Notes: generated by a model not told the origin, from the letters alone. A stretch of DNA of 64,000 nt from Neptuniibacter sp. UBA6509 (GCA_002435145.1 DJLT01000013.1:1-64000), one strand, 5' to 3'; numbered from the stretch's first letter, positions 18,937-30,765 are shown. Made by a program: numbers and translations.

Positions 18937-21900
18937 ATGTTGAGTCGTTTGTTTAAGAACCATGTACTTGCGAATCTAACCTTTGTTTTAGTGCTGCTGA
19001 TAGGTTTTCTTTGCTATAACTTGCTACCCCGTCAACAAGACCCAACTATCAATTTCAATTGGGTTATAGTGACTACTGTTTTGCCCGGTGCGAGCGCTGA
19101 AGACATTGAAAAACGGGTCACTGACCCGTTGGAAGATGTGATCCGTAATATTTCTGATATTAAGTTTGCTTCCTCTAATAGCCGTGAGGCGGTTTCCAGT
19201 TTATTAATTCGCTTTGAAGATATTGATGAACGCACTTTTGATAAGCGTATTAATGATCTACGCCGTGAAATCCAAAATGTAGAAGACGAGCTTCCAGCGA
19301 ATACAGTTGATCCGGTTATTTTAGAGATCACCAGTGCGAATGCGTTTCCAAGTGTCACGTTAGCGGTGACTGCATTGGACGATGATGACAACCTTCGCGT
19401 TCAGGCACGTAATGTCGAGGAGGATCTTGAGCGGATGGCTGGGATTGATCGTGTTGATCCCGTTGGCCTAGATGATCCCGAACTCCAAGTAAATTTTGAT
19501 CCCGCTGCTTTAGAGGCATTGTCTCTTTCTCCCACCGTCTTAGCCGATACTGTATCCGTCTGGTTTAGAGATATCTCTGCCGGTAGTGTTGATGTGGGTG
19601 GGCAATCTTGGTTGGTGCGAATGGTAGGGCGAAGTGCGGACCCTGATAAAGTAAAACAGCTTCCTTTAGTTGGCTTACAGGGCGATGAGATTTCCCTCGG
19701 GCGGGTTGCCAATGTGCTACAAACGCGAGAGAAAGCGGCTCAAGACGCCATAATTGATGGCAAGCCCGCTGTTGTTTTAGCTGTGATGAAAAAGTCGAAG
19801 GCAAATACGATTGATCTTGTTGAAGAGGTCAAAGCCTACATGGCACAGCGAAATGAACTGCAACATGCAACAGGGGTTGAGTTAGTACTGGTTGATGATC
19901 AAACCATACCGACCCGAGAAGCGATCGATCTGATGCAAACTAATGCCTTGATCGGTTTGCTATTAGTTTTGCTTGTGGCCTGGTTGTTCTTAGGGGCGCA
20001 CATAGCGTTTCTGACTGCGATAGGTATCCCATTTATTCTGGCTGGAACCTTTTGGGTGCTGTGGGGGATGGGTGAAACCCTGAACGTGACTGTGCTGTTG
20101 GGTGTGGTGATTGTGCTGGGGATGTTGGTAGATGATGCAGTCGTGGTGGTCGAAGCAATCTACCATCGATTGCAGCAGGGAACCCCTGTTTATGAAGCCA
20201 CAATGGAGTCGCTTCGTGAGGTTGGAAGGCCTGTCACCAGCGCAGTATTAACAACGATGGCAGCGTTTATGCCGTTAATGTTATTGCCAGGGATTCTTGG
20301 GGATTTCATGCGTGTCATTCCTATGGTGGTAACTATTGCATTGGCAATCTCCTTAGTGGAAGCCTTTTGGATGCTGCCTGTACATGTCAGCGTATCTAAA
20401 GTGAAGTTTAGTAATCCCGGACGTATGCAGCGTTTCAGAAAAAGAATGACGCATAAGATCCAGATCACTTATGTGCGTACCTTGATTAAGGCGATGCGTC
20501 GTCCGGTCCTGACGTTTAGTACGATAGGTGTTCTGTTTATCGGCTCAATGGGAGCGCTGGGGGCTGGCATGATTAAGATGGATTTCTTTGCCTCTGACCC
20601 GCTACGTTTATTTTACGTCAATATTGAGATGGCGCCGCAAACCTCGTTATCCGCTACCTTAGACAAAGTTAAGCAGATGGAAACGGTTGTTCGTAAACAT
20701 CTGAAAGATGAGGATGTGCGCGCTATTGTTGGTTACGCTGGGCAGCAATTTACGGAAACCTCTCCTATGTTTGGTGAGCACTATGGGCAAGTTCTTGTGG
20801 GCTTGAAACCTAAAAGTGATGATAACCGTACAGTTGATGAGCTGCTCGCTGCTGTACGTGATGATCTGCTTGCCGTTCCTGGACCAACGAATATTACCTT
20901 TTTACGTTTAGCGGGTGGTCCGCCGGTCTCTAAGCCTATCAGCATTAAAGTACGCGGGGATGAATACGCTGAGATTCGTGCAGCTGCTGATGCACTTCAA
21001 ACCTATATGTCATCGGTTGAAGCGATTACCGATATCACCGATGATGCTGGTGGCGGGCGCATGACGTTAACGCTATTGCCTAACTACGATGCAATTACTC
21101 AGGCTGGCTTGAATCCAATGGAGGTTATCCGGACCGCTCAATTACTAGTGGATGGTGAAATTGTTGCGGATATGCAGCATGAGGGTGAAAAACTCGAGGT
21201 TCGGGTCAGAGCTCAGCCACAAAGCTTTACCGATATTGACCAGCTACTTCAATTTAAGTTACCACTGCTTGATGGCGAAATGATTCCGTTGTCTAACTTG
21301 GTGACTTATGAACGGCAGCAGGCCTTAGGTAATATCCGTCATTACAATTTCCGCAGGGCGATTACGGTTGAAGCGGACCTTGTTCCTGATTCAATTGATA
21401 CTGTGACCGCGAATGGAATGGTGGTTGAACATTGGAATACACAGCTGCAAGAGCAATTTCCTAATCTTGATTTGGATTTCTCTGGGGAGCTAGATGATAT
21501 CCAAGAAAGTATGGATGCGATTGGTATTCTGTTCCTTTTCGGCATCGGCTTGATGTACCTGATTCTAGGCACGCAGTTTTCGAGTTATGTGCAGCCTCTT
21601 ATGATCTTAATGACAATTCCTATGGCGTTTACGGGTGTGGTTATGGGGCTTTTGATTACCCAGAATCCACTGAGTTTGTTTACTATGTATGGGGTGGTGG
21701 CGTTGGCAGGCATTGCAGTAAATGCAGCAATAGTATTGATCTCTGCGGGTAACCAGCGTTTAGATAAAGGGATGTCGGTGAAACATGCGACGCTTTATGC
21801 CGCTAGACGTAGGGTCATTCCTATTATCATTACATCATTAACCACCATAGCGGGTTTGTTCTCATTGGCAACGGGTCTAGGTGGACACTCTCTTATATGG

Positions 21901-22014
21901 GGGCCTGTGGCGACAGCAATCGTAAGTGGTTTAGCTTTTTCGACTGTACTGACCCTGTTTTTAATTCCCATGCTCTATCGCATCTTTATGCAGTGGTCTT
22001 GGCGGAGCAAATAA
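18937..22014 (+). CDS. RND family efflux transporter permease
   Basis: A 1025-aa AcrB/HAE1-superfamily proton-driven pump. It has the N-terminal transmembrane segment, two large periplasmic loops and 12 predicted spans. TM4 carries VVIVLGMLVDDAVVVVEAIY with the paired Asp of the proton relay. The second half has LILGTQFSSYVQPLMILMTIP and GIAVNAAIVLI. Substrate cannot be told. It is cotranscribed with the adaptor and has no outer-membrane partner adjacent, so it probably borrows a TolC-like channel. Confidence 0.93.
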   Translation: MLSRLFKNHVLANLTFVLVLLIGFLCYNLLPRQQDPTINFNWVIVTTVLPGASAEDIEKRVTDPLEDVIRNISDIKFASSNSREAVSSLLIRFEDIDERTFDKRINDLRREIQNVEDELPANTVDPVILEITSANAFPSVTLAVTALDDDDNLRVQARNVEEDLERMAGIDRVDPVGLDDPELQVNFDPAALEALSLSPTVLADTVSVWFRDISAGSVDVGGQSWLVRMVGRSADPDKVKQLPLVGLQGDEISLGRVANVLQTREKAAQDAIIDGKPAVVLAVMKKSKANTIDLVEEVKAYMAQRNELQHATGVELVLVDDQTIPTREAIDLMQTNALIGLLLVLLVAWLFLGAHIAFLTAIGIPFILAGTFWVLWGMGETLNVTVLLGVVIVLGMLVDDAVVVVEAIYHRLQQGTPVYEATMESLREVGRPVTSAVLTTMAAFMPLMLLPGILGDFMRVIPMVVTIALAISLVEAFWMLPVHVSVSKVKFSNPGRMQRFRKRMTHKIQITYVRTLIKAMRRPVLTFSTIGVLFIGSMGALGAGMIKMDFFASDPLRLFYVNIEMAPQTSLSATLDKVKQMETVVRKHLKDEDVRAIVGYAGQQFTETSPMFGEHYGQVLVGLKPKSDDNRTVDELLAAVRDDLLAVPGPTNITFLRLAGGPPVSKPISIKVRGDEYAEIRAAADALQTYMSSVEAITDITDDAGGGRMTLTLLPNYDAITQAGLNPMEVIRTAQLLVDGEIVADMQHEGEKLEVRVRAQPQSFTDIDQLLQFKLPLLDGEMIPLSNLVTYERQQALGNIRHYNFRRAITVEADLVPDSIDTVTANGMVVEHWNTQLQEQFPNLDLDFSGELDDIQESMDAIGILFLFGIGLMYLILGTQFSSYVQPLMILMTIPMAFTGVVMGLLITQNPLSLFTMYGVVALAGIAVNAAIVLISAGNQRLDKGMSVKHATLYAARRRVIPIIITSLTTIAGLFSLATGLGGHSLIWGPVATAIVSGLAFSTVLTLFLIPMLYRIFMQWSWRSK

Positions 22015-22167
22015 CTTTTTAGATGGGTTATCGTTAATGTCGGTTGAAACATAAACGTTGCGAGGTCGCTTCCGAAATTGTTTTTTGGGAATGGATTCCC
22101 GGTAGCTTAGTCGATACTGCGCTGGGCAGTTAGCTTCGCGCAGTTAATGCTTTATAGTTTCAGAGGT

Positions 22168-22821
22168 TTAAGCCATCTTGACGACTTGGTCGACAAGTTT
22201 ACGAATACCCGCTGCGACTTCCGTAATAGAGCCCGCAAGCATGTACGCGGGAGTTGTCACCACTTTCAGTGTTTCATCAATGACAATTTGATCAACACTA
22301 CAATTGTTGTGGGTGCCGCCCATCGATTCAATTGCGCCAGCTGTTTCTGGGTCTGTACCGATTGTGAAGTTTACGCTGTCACCAAAAAGCAGAGGCGTCA
22401 TCGCTGGAGCAATACACATTAGACCGACAGGCTTGCCTGCGTTGTGAATTGCTTGAGTGAATGCAACAACATCAGGGTTAACCTGACAGTTTGAGCCATT
22501 CAGGGCAAAGTCGGATAGGTTTTTAGCGGCGCCAAATCCACCTGGGATAATCAGTGCATCATAATCAGCAGGGTTCGCTGTAGTGAGGTCGATTATTTCA
22601 CCTCTGGCTAGGCGAGCAGATTCAACCAGCACGTTACGGCTTTCACCTTCTGAAGGCTCTCCTGTGAGGTGATTAACCACATGCATTTGCTCAATATTAG
22701 GAGCCATACACTGAGATTCCGCACCGTTTTCAGCAATGCTCAGTAGTGTTAAAACGGATTCATAAATCTCTGCGCCATCATAAACACCACACCCGGAGAG
22801 AATAACTGCCACTTTCTTCAT
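22168..22821 (-). CDS. elbB: ElbB, DJ-1/GATase1-like glyoxalase
   Basis: A 217-aa DJ-1/PfpI-superfamily protein. VAVILSGCGVYDGAEIYE at the N-terminus, LIIPGGFGAAKNLSDFA and the nucleophile-elbow region VGLMCIAPAM with its Cys match ElbB, which has weak glyoxalase activity and has been linked to early isoprenoid synthesis. It is divergent from hemB across a 200-bp gap that would hold both promoters. Confidence 0.93.
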   Translation of the reverse strand: MKKVAVILSGCGVYDGAEIYESVLTLLSIAENGAESQCMAPNIEQMHVVNHLTGEPSEGESRNVLVESARLARGEIIDLTTANPADYDALIIPGGFGAAKNLSDFALNGSNCQVNPDVVAFTQAIHNAGKPVGLMCIAPAMTPLLFGDSVNFTIGTDPETAGAIESMGGTHNNCSVDQIVIDETLKVVTTPAYMLAGSITEVAAGIRKLVDQVVKMA

Positions 22822-22949
22822 GTTGATAAGCTCCTAAACTAGTCTGATATGCGTTCGGTCATACCCTTTTGGGTAAAGATTACGATAAGATCTACATTAT
22901 TACTATGATGATATTGACGATGTGCAAAGTCGTAAATTACAAAGGTTAG

Positions 22950-24029
<1,080 letters not shown>

Positions 24030-24083
24030 TTCTACGAATTGATCGTAGGATAAATGCTAATAAGGAAAGAAGGCTGAGTAGTT

Positions 24084-26234
24084 ATGGTTGATGTTATTGA
24101 ACAGAGTGAAGCGGCAGCGGCGTTATTAGAAAGTCGAGAAAGTGTGGCGATCACTGAGCAAGAAGTAGAGGAAACCCCGGTTGACCTCAAAGCACCGGAA
24201 CTCTATATCAACCGTGAACTCAGCCATTTACAGTTTAATATACGCGTACTTGAGCAAGCGTTAGATGAGAAACATCCCCTACTTGAGCGGTTAATGTTTC
24301 TCTTAATCTTCTCTAGTAACTTGGATGAGTTTTTCGAAATCCGTGTTGCTGAACAGATGACTCAGTTGAAATACGGACGTGAGGCCGTAGGTCCTGACGC
24401 GATGCATCCGAAAACGGTGTTAGAGCGCATTAGTGAGATCTGTCACCTTACGGTAGAGCGCCAGTATAAAATCCTGAATGAGATGCTGTTTTTGGAGATG
24501 GAGAAAGAAAATATCCATTTCATTCGTCGTCATCTGTGGACTGCTGAGCAGCGTGAATGGGTAGAAACTTATTTCCAAGAAAAGGTTGTGCCGGTTATCA
24601 GTCCAGTAGGGTTAGATCCCTCGCACCCATTCCCGCGCCTCGTTAACAAAAGCCTTAACTTTATAGTTCAACTCGATGGTAAAGATGCCTTTGGGCGTGA
24701 AACGGGGATGGCAATTATACCGGCCCCTCGTTCATTACCGCGCTTAATTCGCCTGCCCGATGAGCTGTGTGAAGGTGGTGATAATCTTATTTTCCTCTCT
24801 TCCATTATCCATGAGTTCGCGGATGAACTGTTCCCCGGCATGAAGGTTGAAGGGTGCTTCCAGTTCCGTATCACACGTAATGCGGATATGACCTTTGATG
24901 TGGAAGATGTAGAGGATTTAGCAAACACCTTACGTGGTGAGCTGCATTCACGTAAGTACGGTGATGCGGTTCGTTTAGAGGTGGATCAGCGAACACCTGA
25001 AGAGCTAATTGAATTCCTGCAAAAAGAATATACGTTGGATGAATCTCAAACCTATCGTGTGGATGGCCCCGTCAACCTTACGCGTTTGATGGCCGTTCGG
25101 GATCTGCTGGAGCGTAATGATCTACGTTGGAAACCTTTTTCACCTGGTATTCCGGGTAAATTGAAAGGTGATAACGTATTTGAAGCTCTGAAGTCTGGTG
25201 ACCAGCTTTTATTGCATCCGTTTCAGTCTTTTACCCCTGTCGTGGATCTTTTACGTCAAGCGGCTAAAGATCCCGATGTCGTTGCGATTAAGCAAACGTT
25301 ATACCGTACCGGTGTGAAATCAGACATTGTAAATGCGCTGGTTGAAGCGGCCCGAAGTGGTAAAGAGGTCACGGTAGTGATTGAATTGCGCGCCCGCTTT
25401 GATGAGGAGAGTAACCTGCATTTAGCGGCAAGGTTGCAAGAAGCGGGCTGTCTCGTGGTATATGGCGTAGTTGGTTATAAATGCCACGCAAAAGCGATGC
25501 TTATAATACGAGAGGAAGGCTCTAAACTGATTCGTTATTCCCATTTAGGTACAGGTAATTATCATTCGGGTACTGCACGTTTGTATTCTGACTATAGTTT
25601 CCTCACAGCTGACCAAGCGGTGGGTGAAGATGTACATAAGGTCTTCCAGCAGCTGACTGGAATGGGCAAGATTCAAAAACTGAAGAAGTTGTATAACGCG
25701 CCGTTTACTCTGCATGCCAAAATGCTCGATGCGATTAAAAACGAAACCCGTTTAGCTAAATCCGGTAAACCGGGCCATATCATGGTTAAAGTGAATGGGT
25801 TAACTGAGCCTAAATTGATCAGAGCTTTATATGAAGCATCCGCAGCTGGCGTGAAAATAGAGTTGATCATCCGCGGGATGTGCCGATTACGTCCAGGCAT
25901 TGAAGGGTTGTCAGATAATATTAAAGTGCGTTCGATTATTGGCCGATTCCTAGAGCACACTCGTGTGTATTATTTTGGCAATAATGGTAAACCTGAGGTG
26001 ATCTGCGCCAGTGCCGATTGGATGGAACGCAACATGCTTAACCGTGTTGAAACAGGTTTCCAAGTGTTTGGTAAGCATGCGGAGCGTCTTAAGCGAGAGC
26101 TGGACTATTGCATGCGTGATAACTGCCAAAGCTGGGAGCTACAAGCCGATGGCAGTTATGTTCAAAATCAGCCTGCAGAAGGCGAAGAGATATTTTCTTC
26201 TCAGCAAACCCTATTAGAAGAGTTTGCCAAGTAA
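24084..26234 (+). CDS. ppk1: polyphosphate kinase 1
   Basis: A 716-aa enzyme that polymerises the gamma phosphate of ATP into polyphosphate. The N-terminal domain has ELSHLQFNIRVLEQA and FSSNLDEFFEIRVAEQ; the catalytic C-terminal domains have ELRARFDEESN, the phosphohistidine site region RYSHLGTGNYHSGTARLYS and the second conserved His in FLEHTRVYYFGN. The first 35 residues are an acidic extension. It follows hemB, an arrangement seen in Pseudomonas, and converges with the SDR gene 1 bp away. Confidence 0.96.
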   Translation: MVDVIEQSEAAAALLESRESVAITEQEVEETPVDLKAPELYINRELSHLQFNIRVLEQALDEKHPLLERLMFLLIFSSNLDEFFEIRVAEQMTQLKYGREAVGPDAMHPKTVLERISEICHLTVERQYKILNEMLFLEMEKENIHFIRRHLWTAEQREWVETYFQEKVVPVISPVGLDPSHPFPRLVNKSLNFIVQLDGKDAFGRETGMAIIPAPRSLPRLIRLPDELCEGGDNLIFLSSIIHEFADELFPGMKVEGCFQFRITRNADMTFDVEDVEDLANTLRGELHSRKYGDAVRLEVDQRTPEELIEFLQKEYTLDESQTYRVDGPVNLTRLMAVRDLLERNDLRWKPFSPGIPGKLKGDNVFEALKSGDQLLLHPFQSFTPVVDLLRQAAKDPDVVAIKQTLYRTGVKSDIVNALVEAARSGKEVTVVIELRARFDEESNLHLAARLQEAGCLVVYGVVGYKCHAKAMLIIREEGSKLIRYSHLGTGNYHSGTARLYSDYSFLTADQAVGEDVHKVFQQLTGMGKIQKLKKLYNAPFTLHAKMLDAIKNETRLAKSGKPGHIMVKVNGLTEPKLIRALYEASAAGVKIELIIRGMCRLRPGIEGLSDNIKVRSIIGRFLEHTRVYYFGNNGKPEVICASADWMERNMLNRVETGFQVFGKHAERLKRELDYCMRDNCQSWELQADGSYVQNQPAEGEEIFSSQQTLLEEFAK

Positions 26235-26235
26235 A

Positions 26236-27093
26236 TTATTCTGCTTTTAATAGCGCTTTATAGCCTTCTTGGTAATTGGGGTATTTGAATACATACCCTG
26301 ATTTTCTTAGGAGGCTATTATCACATCGCTTGCTGCCGGTAGCTCGAGATACTGATTCTACTGTAGCTGTTACGTTTAGCTGTTCTGCAAGCCACGAGGT
26401 CACATCGTGCAAAGAGACCGGCTGATTATCAGAAGCTAAATAACACTGCTCAAGCTTATCACCATTAAATTGCTTGTTAATAAGATGATAAAGCACGCCC
26501 GCACAGTCATCCCTGTGGATTCTATTGGTATAGAGACAGGGCTCTAATGGGGCGATCTCTCCTTTCCTCACTTTGTTGATTAGGTGATTACGGCCAGGTC
26601 CGTATATGCCACTAAATCTAACCACGGTGCTAGGAATCTCTCCTTTAATGACGTTTTGCTCAGCCTCAAGCATTAATTTACCGTTGAATCGAGTTGGCTC
26701 ACATGGGCTTTTTTCGTCGATAAGGCTCTGATCTGCTTGATGGTAAACGCCTGTACTGGATGTAAAGAATAAATACTTAGGGCGGCAGGGTAGTGCTTGG
26801 AGTAGATTGCAAAGCCCATCAATATAAGCGGCTTGATAGCCTTCTTCGCTATGATTTGTGGCCGCTGCGCTATAAACCAGTACATCGCAATCAGAAATAT
26901 CCTTTAGGGCTGATGTTAATGTGTCTATTTGGCATAGATCTGCGCTTATTCCTTGGATGCCTTGCGGTAGCTGGTTTATATTACGTCGTAGGCCAAGTAC
27001 CTTTTCTCCTTGTTTTAGAAGCAATTGGCCAAGGGTCGAACCAACATCGCCGCAGCCTGCGATTAAAATCGTGCGTTGTTTTGTATCAGGCAT
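26236..27093 (-). CDS. NAD(P)-binding SDR/epimerase-like protein (YeeZ-like)
   Basis: A 285-aa extended short-chain dehydrogenase. The N-terminal Rossmann motif is AGCGDVGSTLGQLL; FFTSSTGVYHQ carries a Ser-rich strand and Tyr, and RFSGIYGPGRNHLI is typical of atypical SDRs such as E. coli YeeZ. Substrate is unknown. It is divergent from oxyR with a 50-bp gap. Confidence 0.8.
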   Translation of the reverse strand: MPDTKQRTILIAGCGDVGSTLGQLLLKQGEKVLGLRRNINQLPQGIQGISADLCQIDTLTSALKDISDCDVLVYSAAATNHSEEGYQAAYIDGLCNLLQALPCRPKYLFFTSSTGVYHQADQSLIDEKSPCEPTRFNGKLMLEAEQNVIKGEIPSTVVRFSGIYGPGRNHLINKVRKGEIAPLEPCLYTNRIHRDDCAGVLYHLINKQFNGDKLEQCYLASDNQPVSLHDVTSWLAEQLNVTATVESVSRATGSKRCDNSLLRKSGYVFKYPNYQEGYKALLKAE

Positions 27094-27143
27094 AGGGCCT
27101 CCGATTTAAGAATGAATGGCATCATAGCAAAAGGTAAAGCTGC

Positions 27144-28049
27144 ATGACCTTAACAGAATTACGCTACATTGTTACCTTGGCCCGAGAGCAGCATTTTGGC
27201 CATGCGGCTGAAAAATGCTTTGTCAGCCAGCCTACCTTGTCCATTGCGGTTAAAAAATTAGAGGATGAGTTAGGTGTTCCTCTGTTTGAGAGAAGTAAAA
27301 ATTCAGTACAAGTGACCCCTGTTGGGGAAAAAGTGGTCCAACAAGCGCAAAAGGTGCTTGAGCAAGCAGATAGGATTAAAGATCTTGCCCTAGAAGGCAA
27401 AGATCAACTTAAAAGCCCTTTAAGAGTCGGTGCAATTTATACGATTGGCCCTTATCTGTTTCCGCACCTTGTTTCACAAGTTCAGCAGTTGGCACCTGAG
27501 ATGCCGCTCTATATTGAAGAGAACTTTACTGAAAACCTTAGGCTGAAAATTCGTAATGGTGAACTTGATGCCATTATTCTAGCTTTACCTTTCAATGAGC
27601 CAGATATTTTAACGCGGCCTTTATACGATGAAGGCTTTGAAATGTTGATGCCAAAAGGACATCCCTGGGCACAGCAGAAAAAAATTAACAGTGAAGATCT
27701 GCCACAAACTCCTTTGTTGTTACTGGGGGAAGGTCACTGCTTCCGTGATCAGGTTCTGGAGTCTTGTCCTACGCTGACTCAGGCGCTACATGACCAACAC
27801 ACTATTACGGAAGGAAGCTCTTTAGAAACTATCCGTATGATGGTGGGCTCAGGTTTAGGCTGTTCTGTACTTCCTCAATCTGCGGTTTATGGTTCCATTG
27901 CATCTGACATGGTGGTAACTCGCCCATTTAAAGAGCCTGTACCTCAGCGGACCGTGGGTGTGGCATGGCGTGCTAGTTACCCAAGACCACAAGCTATTGA
28001 TGTATTGGTCGAAGCTATAAGCAGCTTCGACCCAGCGAGTAAGCGATGA
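27144..28049 (+). CDS. oxyR: OxyR, hydrogen peroxide-sensing LysR regulator
   Basis: A 301-aa LysR-type regulator. The N-terminal HTH is MTLTELRYIVTLAREQHFGHAAEKC-like, and the regulatory domain holds GEGHCFRDQVLESC: two Cys nine residues apart, as in the redox pair of E. coli OxyR (C199, C208). Oxidised OxyR activates catalase and peroxidase genes. The recG start overlaps its stop (ATGA), the same oxyR-recG order as in Pseudomonas. Confidence 0.93.
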   Translation: MTLTELRYIVTLAREQHFGHAAEKCFVSQPTLSIAVKKLEDELGVPLFERSKNSVQVTPVGEKVVQQAQKVLEQADRIKDLALEGKDQLKSPLRVGAIYTIGPYLFPHLVSQVQQLAPEMPLYIEENFTENLRLKIRNGELDAIILALPFNEPDILTRPLYDEGFEMLMPKGHPWAQQKKINSEDLPQTPLLLLGEGHCFRDQVLESCPTLTQALHDQHTITEGSSLETIRMMVGSGLGCSVLPQSAVYGSIASDMVVTRPFKEPVPQRTVGVAWRASYPRPQAIDVLVEAISSFDPASKR

Positions 28050-30124
28050 GTGTATCTCTAGCCGATATATCGGTTGGTGAGTTAAAGGGGGTAGGGGCAG
28101 CACTTGAGCTCAAACTTCATAATTTAGGTGTTCGTAATTTACAAGATCTCTTGTTTCACCTGCCTCTACGCTATCAAGATCGAACCCGCATTGTACCTAT
28201 GGGCTCTCTCCGGCCGGGTGATGAATGTGTTGTCGAAGGTGAGGTCAAACTGGCTGATGTCAGTCGAGGAAAACGGAGAAGCTTGCTCTGCCGTATTCAA
28301 GATGGCACCGGTATGATCACACTTCGTTTTTTCCATTTCTCCGCGTCACAGAAGAATAATTTAAAGCTAGGTGTGCGAATTCGCTGTTTTGGTGAAGTCA
28401 GAACCGGTGCAAACGGTTTAGAGATTGTTCACCCGGAATATAAGCGTGTTGAGAGTGATGACTTAGTGCCCGTTGAGGAGCATTTAACACCTGTTTATCC
28501 CACGACTGAAGGATTGCATCAAGGGCGTTTAAGAGCGCTGACTGAACAAGCACTGCAATATCTAAAAGATGGAGCACTGCAAGAACTGGTACCTGAATCT
28601 CTTCGGCAGGGGTGGCAGTTTCCAGGATTAGATAATGCTGTGGCGTATCTGCATCGTCCACCCGTTGATGTGGACCAACACCTATTATTAGAAGGGATGC
28701 ATCCTGCACAGCGGAGGTTAGCTTTTGAGGAGCTGCTTGCTCATCATCTTTCATTACTAAAGCTGCGTCAGAAAACACGTAAAAAGGGAGCGCCTGAGCT
28801 GCCCGGAAACGGTGAGTTAAAAAACGCATTCCTCGCTCAGCTACCTTTTCCCTTAACGGGGGCTCAAAGTCGCGTCGGGGATGAGGTGGCTAAAGACTTA
28901 GCGCAAGGCTTCCCAATGCTACGTTTAGTTCAGGGGGATGTAGGTTCCGGTAAAACCGTTGTTGCTGCTTTAGCTGCGATCCAAACGGTTGAGAGCGGTT
29001 TGCAAGCAGCGATTATGGCGCCAACAGAGATTCTTGCTGAACAGCATTACATCAATTTTACCCAATGGCTGGAACCGCTCGATGTAAAAGTCGCTTGGTT
29101 AGCAGGGAAACTAAAAGGCAAAGCACGTAAAGAGCAGTTAGAACTGATTCGCAGTGGTGAGGCCCGTGTTGTTGTGGGTACCCATGCGCTGTTTCAAGAG
29201 GAGGTTGTTTTCTCTGATCTGGGATTGGCCGTAATTGATGAGCAGCATCGTTTTGGTGTGCATCAGCGTTTATCTTTACGCGAAAAAGGGCGTAATGGTG
29301 AGTTAGCACCGCACCAGTTGATTATGACCGCTACCCCAATCCCACGAACGTTAACGATGAGTGCGTATGCCGATTTAGATTGCTCTATTATCGACGAGCT
29401 TCCGCCGGGACGAACGCCCGTGAATACCGTTGTGATCGCAGATACACGGCGTGATGAGGTGATTCAACGGGTGCGTAATGCTTGTAAAGACAAGCGTCAG
29501 GTGTATTGGGTTTGTACGCTAATTGAAGAATCTGAAGCGCTTCAATGCCAAGCGGCGGAAGTCACCGAGCAAGCGTTGCGGGAAACCTTACCCGAGTTAA
29601 ATATTGGGCTGGTACATGGGCGAATGAAACCTGCAGAAAAAGCGGAGCTGATGCGTCAGTTTAAAGCAGCCGAATTGGACCTTCTGGTGGCCACTACCGT
29701 GATTGAGGTCGGTGTTGATGTGCCCAATGCCAGTGTGATGATCATTGAAAACCCGGAACGATTAGGATTAGCACAGCTTCACCAGCTACGTGGCCGTGTA
29801 GGGCGAGGTTCGGTGGAGAGCTTTTGTGTGTTGATGTATCAAGCGCCTCTATCGAAACAAGGCCGAGAACGTTTAAGCGTAATGCGAGAAACAACGGACG
29901 GCTTTCGTATCGCCGAAAAAGATTTAGAGTTGCGCGGCCCCGGAGAAGTATTAGGTACACGCCAAACAGGGGTTATGCAGTTCAAAATGGCAGACCTTCA
30001 ACGTGATTCAGATCTGTTAACACGGGTTAAAAGTGTTGCCTCACAGATGCAAGAGTGGCCGGACTTTGCTGACTCATTGGTAGAGCGTTGGTTAGGACGT
30101 GGTGAGGATTATGGCAACGTTTAG
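28046..30124 (+). CDS. recG: ATP-dependent DNA helicase RecG
   Basis: A 692-aa branch-migration helicase that remodels stalled forks and Holliday junctions. The N-terminal wedge/OB region (LKGVGAALELKLHNLGV; GTGMITLRFFHFS) is followed by helicase motifs: Walker A GDVGSGKTVV, motif II VIDEQHRFGV, TATPIPRTL, and motif VI QLRGRVGRG. The TRG motif region follows. Translation is coupled to oxyR by a 4-nt overlap. Confidence 0.97.
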   Translation: MSVSLADISVGELKGVGAALELKLHNLGVRNLQDLLFHLPLRYQDRTRIVPMGSLRPGDECVVEGEVKLADVSRGKRRSLLCRIQDGTGMITLRFFHFSASQKNNLKLGVRIRCFGEVRTGANGLEIVHPEYKRVESDDLVPVEEHLTPVYPTTEGLHQGRLRALTEQALQYLKDGALQELVPESLRQGWQFPGLDNAVAYLHRPPVDVDQHLLLEGMHPAQRRLAFEELLAHHLSLLKLRQKTRKKGAPELPGNGELKNAFLAQLPFPLTGAQSRVGDEVAKDLAQGFPMLRLVQGDVGSGKTVVAALAAIQTVESGLQAAIMAPTEILAEQHYINFTQWLEPLDVKVAWLAGKLKGKARKEQLELIRSGEARVVVGTHALFQEEVVFSDLGLAVIDEQHRFGVHQRLSLREKGRNGELAPHQLIMTATPIPRTLTMSAYADLDCSIIDELPPGRTPVNTVVIADTRRDEVIQRVRNACKDKRQVYWVCTLIEESEALQCQAAEVTEQALRETLPELNIGLVHGRMKPAEKAELMRQFKAAELDLLVATTVIEVGVDVPNASVMIIENPERLGLAQLHQLRGRVGRGSVESFCVLMYQAPLSKQGRERLSVMRETTDGFRIAEKDLELRGPGEVLGTRQTGVMQFKMADLQRDSDLLTRVKSVASQMQEWPDFADSLVERWLGRGEDYGNV

Positions 30125-30246
30125 TCGCTATTTTGGTTTGTTTTATGAACCACTGAAAGCCTGCATTTTTCATTCGTAAGAGCCTTCAGGCTATAATTGA
30201 CTCTTATCTTTTATTCACACCCTTAAATTTTAAATTGAGATCCACA

Positions 30247-30765
30247 TTGAAACTGAATAAGCCAACAGAGCAACAGCTAGAAATTATCCGTCAACAGTTA
30301 GGCCGAGAGCCAAGAGGGTTAGCCGGTATTGCTGTGCAGAGTGAAGAAGGTGTTCCGCTGGTGTTACAGATGGATGGTTTGGTTGATGATAAACCTTTTC
30401 CTACCCTGTTTTGGCTATCAAGCAAGGATATCTATCAGGCGATTGCTGAGATAGAAACCGCAGGTGCGGTTAAACTGCTTGAGCAAGAGTTGCAAGATGA
30501 TGAAGAGTTACGCGCTGCCCATTTAGCCGATCAGCAGCGTTATGTTGATCTACGTTGGTCAGCTATTTCGGATCAACAAAAGGCACGTATAGAGGCGCTT
30601 GGCTTTACTCCGTTATATAGTAAATACGGGATTGGTGGTATTTCTCAGTGGGATAAGATTCGTTGCCTGCATATGCAGTACGCTTACCATTTAGCACAAG
30701 GTAGCGCGATTGGAAAGATTTTGGATGAGCGGTTTGGTTTAGCCTCTCTTTCGGTCAAGCAATAA
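30247..30765 (+). CDS. DUF501 protein
   Basis: A protein of about 172 aa of the DUF501 family, function unknown. LGREPRGLAGIA, PFPTLFWLSS and GIGGISQWDKIRCLHMQYAYHLA are the conserved stretches; the last includes the near-invariant KCLHxxYAxHLA-like motif. Start choice is uncertain: both in-frame candidates (30235 and 30247) are TTG; 30247 has a GAG about 7 nt upstream and gives the usual N-terminus. TTGACT at 30197-30202 is a possible -35 element. Confidence 0.8.
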   Translation: MKLNKPTEQQLEIIRQQLGREPRGLAGIAVQSEEGVPLVLQMDGLVDDKPFPTLFWLSSKDIYQAIAEIETAGAVKLLEQELQDDEELRAAHLADQQRYVDLRWSAISDQQKARIEALGFTPLYSKYGIGGISQWDKIRCLHMQYAYHLAQGSAIGKILDERFGLASLSVKQ